Shown here piece by piece: positions 40,101 to 50,900 of a stretch of 64,000 bases of DNA; positions within the stretch are counted from its first letter, which is position 1, and every line of letters starts with the position of its first letter. The notes beneath the pieces were generated by a model. The model was not told the origin of the DNA and searched no databases. It saw only the letters and a program-made list of their open reading frames with translations. The stretch covers positions 3,903,241-3,967,240 of the forward strand of contig NZ_JAUSQZ010000001.1 of NCBI RefSeq assembly GCF_030811555.1, written 5' to 3'. The DNA comes from Kineosporia succinea (lineage in GTDB: Bacteria; Actinomycetota; Actinomycetes; Actinomycetales; Kineosporiaceae). The position numbers and the translations under genes are program-made.

Positions 40101-43100
40101 GTGGTGAACCCGCATGAGGGCCGTACCTGGCCAGAGGTTTTCGCGGAGCAGGTCGGTCGTGCGCCGGGCCGGACCGCGGTGGTGCACGGGGAGTCGTCGC
40201 TGACGTACGCCGAGCTGGACGCGAGGGCCCGCGGTCTGGCCGCGGCTCTCCGGGATCGCGGTGTCGGACCGGAAAGCGTGGTCGGGCTGGCGGTTCCGCG
40301 GTCGCTGGAGATGATCGTGGCCGAGGTGGGGGTGCTGCTCGCGGGGGCGGCGTACCTGCCGATCGACACCGATCACCCTCCGGCGCGCATTCAGTATCTG
40401 CTCCAGGACGCGTCTCCGCTCGCACTGGTGGCGACGCGGGAGTCGGCCGGTCAGCTGCCTTCTCACGACCTGCCGGTCGTGCTGATGGACGACCTCGCCC
40501 CCGGGGACTTCGAGACCCCGGCCCTGAGTGCGGGACACGCGGCCTACGTCATCTACACCTCCGGTTCCACCGGCAGGCCCAAGGGTGTGGTGCTCTCGCA
40601 CGCCGGGGTCTCCAAGTTGCTGGCCACGCAGGTCGAGCGGTTCGGCATCGGCCCGCACAGCCGGGTGCTGCACTTCGCCTCGCCGAGCTTCGACGTGGCC
40701 TTCTGGGACCTCTGCCTGGGGCTGCTCTCGGGCGGCACCCTGGTCGTGGTGCCGAGCGAGTTGCGCTACCCGGTGAAGGAACTGGCCGACTACGCGCTGC
40801 GCAACGAGATCACCTTCATGATCCTGCCGCCCGCACTTCTGGCCGCGATGCCGTCCGACGCGCACTTCCCGCCCGCGACGCTGCTGGCCGGCACCGAGCG
40901 GGTCTCGCCCGAGCTGGTGCGGCGCTGGGGCGCCGGGCGGTCGATGTTCAACGCCTACGGCCCGACCGAGGCCACGGTCAACTCGACGCTCGGCCTCTCG
41001 TCGCCGGAAACCCTCGACGGTGAGCGGGTTCCGATCGGTATCGCCGACCCGGGCACCTACGTCCACGTGCTCGACGAGAAGCTGAAACCCGCGTCCACCG
41101 GTGAGCTGTACCTGTCCGGGCCCGGTCTGGCCCGCGGCTACCTGGGCCGGTTCGCCCTCACCGCCGAGCGTTTCGTGGCCGACCCGCACCGTGCGGGGGA
41201 GCGGATGTACCGCACCGGCGACCTGGTGCGGCAGCTCGACGACGGGCGCCTCGACTTCCTGGGCCGCGTCGACGACCAGGTCAAGGTGCGCGGCTACCGG
41301 ATCGAGCCGGGTGAGATCGAGGCGGTGCTGCGGCGTCATCCGCGGGTGGCCAACAGTGCCGTCACGGTGCGTTCGGGCCGTCTGGTGGGCTACGTCGCGC
41401 TCTCGTCGGCGGTCGATGCCGAGACCACCGTCGAGACCTGGAAAGACCTGCACGAGATGCTCTACTCGGCCGGCGCGAGCGAGGCGCACGAGGAGAACTT
41501 CACCGGCTGGAACTCCAGCTACGACGGAACGCCGATCCCGCTGGAGCAGATGCGCTCGTGGCGCTCGGAGACCGTCGCGGCGATCCGGGCGCTGGCCCCC
41601 CGTCGCGTGCTCGAGATCGGGGTCGGTAGTGGGCTCCTGCTCTGGAAGCTCGCAACCGATGCCGAGACCTACTGGGGCACGGATCTTTCCGAGGAGGCCG
41701 TGGCCCGGCTGTGGGAGAAGGTGCGGCAGAGTCCGGACCTGGCCGGGCGGGTGCTTCTGGCCGCTCAGCCCGCGGACGACGTGACCGGCCTGCCGGAACG
41801 GCATTTCGACACGATCGTGATCAACTCCGTGGCCCAGTACTTCCCGGGCCCGGACTACCTGGCCACGGTGCTCGACCAGGCGGCCGGGCTGCTGGCGCCG
41901 GGCGGCCGGATCTTCATCGGTGACGTGCGGAACCTGCGGCTGCTGCGCACGTTGCGCAGCGGGATCGGTTCCTCGGCGGCGGATGTCGAGCACGCGGTCT
42001 CGTCCGAGCACGAACTGCTGCTGGATCCCCGCTGGTTCGAGGCCTACGCGGCGGGCAGCCGGCTGTTCGAGAGCGCCGAGATCTCGCTCAAGCGAGCCGA
42101 TTACGCCAACGAGCTGAGCCGCTACCGCTACGACGTGGTGCTCTCGGCGCGTGTGCCGGTGGCGGTCGGGCGGTCGGTCACCTGGGGGCCCGGGGGCCAG
42201 GACGCGTCGGGGCTGGGGTCGTTGCTCGCCTCGGCTCCCGCCTCGGTGCGGGTCGCGGGGATCCCGAACGCCCGCCTGACGCCGGACCGGTCGCGCGAGC
42301 GCGGCTTCTTCGGGGGCCCGCCGGTGCCGGAGGGGGCGGACCCGGAGCAGTTGCTGCGCCTGGCCGAGAAGAACGGGTACCGGGCCCGGGCGGTCTGGTC
42401 GGGCGACGACCCGGCCGCGTTCGACCTGATCCTGGTGCGTCCGGAGATGGCCGCGGACGACGTGGTGCACGTGGTGGCGGCCGGTACGACGACTGACCTC
42501 AGGAGCGACCTCGCCAACGTCCCCGTGCCCGACGACTCCACCGTGGTGGCGGCGCTGCGCACGCACTGCGCCGGTCTGCTGCCGGAGTACATGGTGCCGT
42601 CGGCCTTCGTGGTGCTCGACGAGCTCCCGGTGCTGGTCAGCGGAAAGCTCGACCGCTCGGCGCTTCCCGAGCCGGTGTTCGCGGTGGCCCCGTCGGGCCG
42701 CAAGCCCCGCACCGATCGCGAGGAGCTGCTCTGCGGCATCGTCGCGGGTCTGCTGGGCCTGCCCGCGGTGGGCGCCGACGACGACTTCTTCGCGCTCGGC
42801 GGTGACAGCATCGTCTCGATCCAGGTGGTGATCCGGGCCCGGGAGGCCGGGCTGGTGCTGACCCCACGTCAGGTGTTCGAGCACCGCACCGTGGCCGCGC
42901 TGGCCCGGGAGGCGGTCTCGGCGTCGGCGGCCCGCGACGACACCGACGTGGCCTCCGGCGACGTGCGCTTCACCCCGATCCTGCACTGGCTGGCGCAGAC
43001 CGGGGCCCCGTTCGACCGGTTCAGCCAGTCGATGGTGTTCAGCACCCCGGCCGGTCTGACGCTCGATGTCCTGGAGACGATCTGGGCCGCCGTGGTGCAC

Positions 43101-44905
43101 AAGCACCCGGTGCTCAACGCCGAGCTGCGGCGTGACGAGGGCCTGCTGCGGGTGCCGGCCGAGCCCCGGGGACAGGCCGTTCGGCCGACCGGCCGGGCGT
43201 TCACCGACGAGGCCGTCACCGCCGAGACCGAGCGCGCGATGGACGAACTGCGCCCGGCCGAGGGCGTGATGGCCCAGCTGGTCTGGTTCCCCGGAGAGCC
43301 CGGAGAGCCCGGAGAGCCCGGAGAGCCCGGAGAGCCCGGAGAGCCCGGAGAGCCCGGAGAGCCCGGAGAGCCCGGAGAGCCCGGAGAGCCCGGAGAGCCC
43401 GGAGAGCCCCGAGAAGACCGCCCGGGCTACACCCCACCCACCCGGGAAGACGACGCCGCCCCGGTCAGAAGTGAGGTCGGGGGCAGCGCGGGTTCCGTGG
43501 AGGGCCGGCTGCTCGTCGTCATCCACCACACCGTCATCGACGGTGTCTCCTGGCGCATCCTCGAGTCCGACCTGGCCGCCGCCCACGCCGCCTGCGTGAC
43601 GCAGACCGCCACCACGGCCCAACCCGCCCGACCCACCCAACCCGCTCGGCCCGCTCAAGCTGCCCCGGACGCCCTAGCCACCCGGCCCACCCAGGAGGCG
43701 CCCACCCAGGAGGCGCCCACCCAGGAGGCGCCCACCCAGGAGGCGCCCACCCAGGAGGCGCCCACCCAGGAGGCGCGGCGCCCACCCAGGAGGCGCCCAC
43801 CCAGGAGGCGCCCACCCAGGAGGCGCCCACCCAGGAGGCGCCCACCCAGGAGGCGCCCACCCAGGAGGCGCCCACCCAAGAGGCGCCCACCCAAGAGGCC
43901 CGGCCCAACCAAGCCGCCCGGCCCACCCAGGAAGCCCGGCCCGTCCCCGAGCTGGAGCCCGCCGGCACCTCGTTCCGCCGCTGGTCCGAGATCCTGCACG
44001 CGTCCGACCGCAGCACCGAGACAGCACTCTGGCGCAGCATCCTCGAACCCGGCGACCGCCTGATCACCCCCCGCGCGCTCGACCCGATCGGCGATCTGGA
44101 CACCGTCCGGCGTCTCACCCTGAACCTGCCCGCCGAGCTGACCCGGCCGGTCCTGAGCACCGTCCCGGCCGCCTTCCACGCCGAGATCAACGACGTGCTC
44201 CTCACCGCCCTGGCCCTGGCCGGGCTCGACTGGCGCCGGCGTCACGAGTTCGGTCCCACCCCGGGCGTCCTCATCGCGCTGGAGGGCCACGGCCGTGAGG
44301 AGTTCGCCCCCGGCATCGACCTGTCGCGCACCGTCGGCTGGTTCACGAGCGTCTTCCCGGTGCGTCTCGACCCGGGCCCGATCGACCTCGACGACGCCCT
44401 CGCCGGTGGCCCCGCGGCCGGCCGCGCCCTCAAACGCGTCAAGGAACAACTGCGCGCCCTGCCCGACCACGGGCTCGGCTTCGGGGTGCTGCACTACCTG
44501 AATCGGGAGTTCCAGGAACACCCCCGGCCCCAGATCAGCTTCAACTACCTGGGCCGGTTCGGTACCGGCGAGAGCACCGGTGACTGGCGGGCCGTACCCG
44601 GCCACGGCGTCCTCAAAGGTGGCTTCGACGACGGCATGCCGGTGGCCCCGTACTCCCTCGAGGTCAACGCCTTCACCCAGGACACCCCGGCGGGCCCGCA
44701 GCTCGGCGTCACCTGGGCCTACCCGTCGGCCCTGTTCGACGAAGACGCCGTGCGCGACCTGGCCGGGGGCTGGTTCGCGGCCCTCGCCGCCCTGGTCGCC
44801 CACACGGTGAGCGAGAAATCGGGCGGGCACACCCCGTCCGACCTGACTCTGACCACACTGAGCCAGGACGAGATCGACGAGTTCGAGAGCGAGTGGGACC
44901 AGTGA
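40101..44905 (+). CDS. Siderophore NRPS 1: A(methyltransferase)-T-E, with an apparent frameshift
   Basis: Initiation module without a condensation domain, about 1600 residues if both frames are joined. The adenylation domain opens at residue 10 (core [14 protein letters not shown] near 150, NAYGPTEATVN near 290). A SAM-dependent methyltransferase is inserted between A8 and A9 (residues about 445-740, VLEIGVGSGLLLW), where N-methyltransferases sit, so the first residue is probably N-methylated. A closing A10 GKLDR and a carrier protein ([13 protein letters not shown], near 900) come next, then an epimerization domain with [11 protein letters not shown]. Two tandem repeats interrupt the E domain. 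Reading frame 40101-43775 ends in nonsense after a 5-nt insertion (43776-43780); the correct continuation is the frame from 43781 (PTQEA...GTSFRRW...) to TGA 44905. Pocket residues read DVW-I-LA-A-VN; no confident substrate. GTG 40101 follows the monooxygenase by 8 bp. Confidence 0.88.
43293..43409 (+). repeat. 13 copies of a 9-nt coding repeat (Gly-Glu-Pro) in the NRPS 1 epimerization domain
   Basis: GGAGAGCCC is repeated 13 times without a single base difference. It lies after MAQLVWFP and before the HHxxxDG motif, so it extends a surface loop with a GEP run. Being a multiple of three, copy changes keep the frame. Perfect identity suggests recent expansion. Confidence 0.95.
43686..43900 (+). 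repeat. 14 copies of a 15-nt coding repeat (PTQEA), broken by 5 nt
   Basis: CCCACCCAGGAGGCG is repeated six times (43686-43775). Then CGGCG (43776-43780) is inserted and eight more copies follow (43781-43900), the last two with CCAAG instead of CCAGG. The first six read PTQEA in the frame of the upstream domains; the last eight read PTQEA in the frame of the downstream E domain. One missing C, or two extra bases, explains the shift. Confidence 0.95.
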
Positions 44906-47900
44906 GCTCGCGGATCCAGGACATCCTGCCGCTGACACCTCTGCAGGAAGGCATCCTGTTCCACGTCCACGAGAACCGGGGGCACACCGACGTCCCCGAC
45001 GTGTACACCGGGCAGCTGCACGTCGACCTGCACGGGCCGATCGACAGCGACCGGTGGCGCGCCGCCGCGCAGGAACTCCTCGACCGGCACCCGAATCTGA
45101 GGGTCGCCTTCCGCCAGCGCAAGACCGGCGAGAGCGTGGCCCTGGTCGGCGCCGACGTGACGATGCCCTGGCAGGAGATCGATCTCGGCCACCTCACCGC
45201 TCAGGGCCACGGAGAGGGCACGCTGGAGCAGGAACTCGCCGCCCAGACCCGGACCGACCGGCTGCGCGGCTTCGACCCGGCCGCCGCCCCGCTGATGCGC
45301 GTCACCCTCTACCGCCTCGGCCCCGAACGTCACCGGCTCGTGCTCACCCACCACCACCTGCTGCTCGACGGCTGGTCGATGCCGGTACTGCTCGACGAGC
45401 TGCTCACCCTCGCCGACCCCCAGAGCGCCCCGCTGCCCGCGCCGCCCGACCACCGGCTCTACCTGAACTGGCTGCGCGGCCGCGACACCGACGCCGCGCA
45501 CGCGGCCTGGCGCGAGGTTCTGGGCGGTCTCGAGCAGGGGACGCGTGTGGCACCGGACCGTCGGCCCGGCACCCAGTTGCCCCAGTACCTGGTCGAGGAA
45601 CTCACCCCGGACGACACCCGCCGCCTGGCCGCCTTCGCCCGCGACGAGCGGGTCACGCTGAACACCGCCGTGCAGGGCGCCTGGGGACTCGTGCTCTCCG
45701 CGCTGACCGGCTCGGACGACGTGGTGTTCGGCGCCACCGTGTCCGGCCGCCCGCCCGAGCTGCCCGGCGTCCACACCATGGTCGGGCTCTTCGTCAACAC
45801 CGTGCCGGTCCGGGTGCGGATCGACCCGGCCGCCACCCCCGGCGAACTGCTGCGCCGGCTGCAGGATTCGCAGAGCGCCGTTCTCGACCACCACCACCTC
45901 GGCCTGGCCGCGATCCAGCGCGCCGCCGGGGTGGGCGATCTGTTCGACACGATCACGGTTTTCGAGAACTACCCGCTCGGCGACACGCTGCCCCGCTGTG
46001 TGGACGATGTGGAGATCGCGGGCGTGGCGATCCACGACGCGTCGCACTACCCGCTGAGTCTGACCACTCGTCCAGGCGAACGCCTGCGCCTGGAGCTGGA
46101 ATTCGCCCCCGACCAGATCGACGCCGACACGGCGCGGGCCGTGCTGGCCCGGCTCGCCGGTGTACTGCGGCAACTTTCTCGCGGTACTATTTCCGCGGCC
46201 GGGCGGCTCGACCTGCTCCTGGAGGGGGAGCGGGCCGAGCTGCTCGGCTCTTTCGCGCACCAGGGCACGCCCGTCGACGTCCCCGCCTCGGTGCTCGACG
46301 TCCTGCACGAGCAGGCCCGCCGCACCCCCGACGCGATTGCCCTGGTCACCGAGCAGCAGCGCTGGACCTACGCCGAGCTCGAGACGTGGAGCAGCCGCGT
46401 CGCCGCCGGCCTGCGCGCCACCCACGACCTCGACGGCCAGATCGTCGCGCTGTCCCTGCCCCGTGCCTGGGTCCTGCCGGCTCTCCTGGCGGTGATGAAG
46501 ACCGGGGCCGCCGCGCTCCCGGTCGACCCTTCCGCCCCGTCCGCCCGCACCTACGGGATCCTCTCGGACGCGACGCCGGGTGTCGTCCTGCGTTCCGTCG
46601 AGCAGCTCGAGAACGCCTGGTTCGCAGCCGATTGCGCCCTCCCGCCGATCGCCCCCGAGCAGGCCGCCTACGTCATCTACACGTCGGGTTCCACCGGTCT
46701 GCCCAAGGGCGTCATCACCTCGCACGGCGCGCTGGCCAACCTCTTGGCCAGCCACCGGCGTCATCTGATGTCGCACCACCCCGGACGTCTGCGGCTCGGC
46801 CACGTGCAGTCGTTCAGCTTCGACGCGTCCTGGGACCTGGTGCTCTGGATGCTCGCCGGGCACCAGCTGCACGTGATCGGCGAGAGCGTCTACAAGGACC
46901 CCGAAGCCCTCATCACCTACATCGACCAGCACGGCGTCAACGGGCTCGACGTCACCCCCACCTACCTCGGTGAGCTGATCCCCGCCGGTCTGCTCGAGTG
47001 CCGCCTGAAGATGCTCACGGTCGGCGGCGAGGCCGTGGATCCCGAACTGTGGCGCCGGATCTGCGCCGAGCCGGGCCTGCGGGTGCACGATCTCTACGGG
47101 CCTACCGAGACCACGGTGGACGCGTACGGCTGGGCCGGGGACGCGTCGGGCGGGCGGTCACGGCAGACGGTGGACGGGGTGCGCACCTACGTTCTCGACG
47201 GCGCCCTGCGTCCGGTGCCGGCCGGGGTGACCGGTGAACTCTACGTCGCCGGCACGGGTCTCGCCCTCGGCTACCTGAACCGGGCCGGGCTCACCGCCGT
47301 CAGTTTCGTCGCCGACCCGTTCGCCACCGGCGAGCACGCGGGCGAGCGGATGTACCGCACCGGCGACCTGGCCCGCTGGGGCACCGGCGGGGTGCTCGAG
47401 ATCCTCGGCCGCGGCGACCGGCAGGTCAAGGTCAACGGGATCCGGGTCGAGCTCGGTGAGATCGAGGCCGCGCTGCACGAGCTGCGCATGGTGTCCCAGG
47501 CCGCGGTCGTCGTGCGCGAGCGGGGTCTCGTGGCCTACGTGACCACCCATCGCCAGGCCCGCCCCGACGAGATCCGCGCGGCCCTGACCGGCCGGCTCCC
47601 ACGCCCGCTCATCCCGTCCACCGTGGTGGTCCTCGACCGGCTGCCGCGCACCGTGAACGGCAAGCTCGACGAGAAGGCCCTGCCCGCGGGCGGCGACCAC
47701 CCCCGTCCGTCGGCGAAACCCCGCACCGAACGCCAGAGCGCCCTGGCCGCGGTGTTCGCCGAGGTGCTGGGCCTGCCCGAGGTCGGCATCCACGACGACT
47801 TCTTCGCGCTCGGCGGGCACTCCCTGCTCGTCATGCGCCTGGCCGGCCGGCTGCGCGGGCTCCTCGGCCTGAAGGTCGGCGTGCGCGACGTGTTCGACGC

Positions 47901-50900
47901 GCCCACCGTCGAGCAGCTCGCCCGGCGCCTGCCCGAGGAGCCGGCGGACGAGCGTCCCCGGCTGAGCGCGCACCGGCCCCGGCCCGAGCGGGTCCCGCTC
48001 TCGTCCGCCCAGCGCCGCCTCTGGTTCCAGTACCTGCTCGAGGGCCCGTCGGCGACCTACAACATCCCGATGACCTGGCGTCTGATCGGGGCCCTGGACG
48101 TGCCCGCGCTCGAGGCGGCCGTCGGCGACCTGGTGCGGCGCCACGAGAGCCTGCGCACGCTCGTCGTCGACGAGCAGCAGGTGGTGGTGGACGCGGTGCC
48201 GTCGTTCGAGGTGGTCGAGGCCTCCGGCCCGGACCGGCACCCGAGGCTCGGCGAGCGGCTGAACCAGGCGTCCCGTCACGGTTTCCGGCTGGACGAGGAG
48301 ATCCCGCTGCGGGCCACGCTCTTCCGGGTCGCCCCCGACGAGCACGTGCTGCTCCTGCTGGCCCACCACATCGCGGCCGACGACGCCTCGGACGGGCCGC
48401 TGCTGAAGGACCTGTCCACCGCCTACGCCGCCCGCTCGCTGGGCGAGGCGCCCGCGTTCGCCCCGCTCCCGGTGCAGTACGCCGACTTCACGCTCTGGCA
48501 GCGCGATCTGCTCGGCCCGGAGGGCGCTCCCACCGGCCTGGCCACGAAGCAGGAGCAGTGGTGGCGCGACCGGCTGGACGGGCTGCCCGGCGAGCTGAAC
48601 CTGCCGTTCGACCGCCGCCGCCCGGAGCGGGCCAGCTTCGCCGGCGGCACCGAGTCGTTCCGGGTCCAGGCTCCGCTGGCCGAGAGTCTGCGGGCCGTGG
48701 CCGCCCGGCACGACGTCTCGATGTTCATGCTGCTGCAGTCGGCCGTCGCCGTGCTGCTGTCGAAACTCGGCGCCGGTGATGACATCCCGCTCGGATCACC
48801 GATCGCGGGCCGTACCGACGCGGCACTCGACGACCTGGTCGGGTTCTTCCTCAACACGCTGGTGCTGCGCACCGACACCTCCGGCGACCCGGCGTTCGGC
48901 GACCTGCTGGGCCGGGTGCGGGACGCCGACCTGGCCGCGTTCGACCGTCAGGACCTGCCGTTCGACCGGCTCGTCGAGGTCCTGAACCCGGAACGCTCGC
49001 TGGGCCGTCACCCGCTGTTCCAGGTGATGGTGGTGTACCTGCCCGCCGGTGAGCGACCGCTGGACCTGCCCGGCCTGAGCTGCCTGCCGGTGCGCGTCGA
49101 CTGGGCCACCTCCAAGTTCGACCTCTCGTTCGACGTCACCGACCGGGGCCGCTCCGGTCTGGACGGCTCGATCGAGTACAGCGCCGACCTGTTCGACGCC
49201 GCGACCGCCGCCTCGTTCGGTGCCCGGCTGGTGCACCTGCTGCAGCAGATCGCCGACGAGCCGCAGGCCCACCTGAGCACCTACGACGTCCTGCTGCCCG
49301 GCGAACGCGAACGGGTGACGGGCGAATGGGCCGCCGGCGGCCCGGTCTCGCTCGACACCATGGGCCTGACCGTGGTCGACCTGGTCGAGCGGCAGGCCCG
49401 TCTCACCCCGCACGCGACCGCCCTGGTCACCGCCGAGCGCTCCTGGACCTTCGCCGAGCTGGAGGCCTGGACCAACCGCGCCGCCCGGGTGCTGCTCTGG
49501 GCCGGTCCGCTGCGCGGCCGGCTGGTGGCGCTGAACCTCGACCGGGCCTGGATGCTGCCCGCGATCGTGGCCGTGCTCAAGACCGGTGCCGCGTACCTGC
49601 CCGTGGACACCCGGCAGGCGCCCGAGCGGGTGCAGGCCGTGCTCGACGACGCCCGGCCCGCGCTGACTCTCGACTCGCCGCTGCTGCTCGAGGGCGACGA
49701 GAGCGACGCCCCGCTGAGCGATCCCGACCGGGGCGGGCGCCTGGTCCCGGACATGCCCGCGTACGTCATCCACACCTCGGGCTCCACCGGCCGTCCCAAG
49801 GGGGTGGTGGTGCCGCACGCGGGTCTCGTCAACCTGGCCACCTCGCACCGGGCCCGTCTCATGGGAGACGCGACGCGGCCCCGGCGGGTGGCGCACGTGG
49901 CGTCGTTCGTTTTCGACGGCTCCTGGGAACCCGTGCTCTGGATGCTCTTCGGGCACGAACTGCACGTGGTGCCCGAGGACGTGTACCGCGACTCGTCCGC
50001 CGTCGTCGCTCACCTGACCGACGCGTCCGTCGACGTTCTCGACGTGACCCCCACCTACCTCCGGGAGCTGATACCGGCAGGCCTGCTCGAGGCCGGGCTC
50101 TCGGTGCTGCTCGTCGGCGGCGAGGCGGTGGATCCGGCCGTCTGGCAGACCGTCTGCGCGGTGCCCGGGCTGGTGGTGCACGACCTGTACGGGCCGACCG
50201 AGGCCTCGGTGGACGCGTACGGCTGGCACGGCGACACCTCCGGCGGACGGGCCGCCTACCGGCTCGACGGGGTGCGCACCTACGTGCTCGACGCCGCCCT
50301 GCGCCCGGTGCCGACGGGTGTCACCGGTGAGCTCTACGTGGCCGGCGCCGGTCTGGCCCACGGCTACCTGAACCGGCCGGGTCTCACCGCGGGCCGGTTC
50401 GTGGCCGACCCGTTCCAGACCGGGCAGCGGATGTACCGCACCGGCGACCGGGCCCGGTGGGACGCCGACGGCGTGCTGCAGTTCGCCGGGCGCGTCGACG
50501 GCCAGGTCAAGATCCGCGGCTACCGGGTCGAACTCGGCGAGATCGAGACCGTGCTGCGCGCCCGGCCGGAGATCTCGCAGGCGGCCGTGGTGCTGCGCGG
50601 CCCCACGCTGGCCGCCTACCTGGTGCCGCAGGGCGACCCGGTCGACCCGATCGACCCGGCCACGCTGAAGGCCCACCTCGGCGGTGTCCTCCCGGGCTAC
50701 ATGGTGCCCGCCGCCTTCGTCACCCTCGACGCCCTGCCCCGCACCGTCAACGGCAAGCTCGACGAGCGCGCCCTGCCCGCGATCGACGTCACCGAGCACA
50801 CCGCGGCGCCCCGCAACCCCCGGGAGGAAGTGCTCGCCGGGCTCTTCGCCGACGTGCTCGAGGTCGAGCGGGTCGGCGTGCACGACGACTTCTTCACCCT

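Noticed and set aside
40089-43658. A 1189-codon open frame on the minus strand opposite NRPS 1
   Set aside because: It mirrors the plus-strand NRPS; high GC keeps antisense frames open, and the translation has low-complexity composition with no domain. The same holds for the 1282-codon frame opposite NRPS 3 at 59976-63824.
43686-43900. CRISPR-like array
   Set aside because: The units are contiguous 15-mers without spacers and read as PTQEA within an NRPS gene.
43674-44205. Minus-strand proteins made of repeated WAPPG units
   Set aside because: They are the antisense reading of the PTQEA repeat array.
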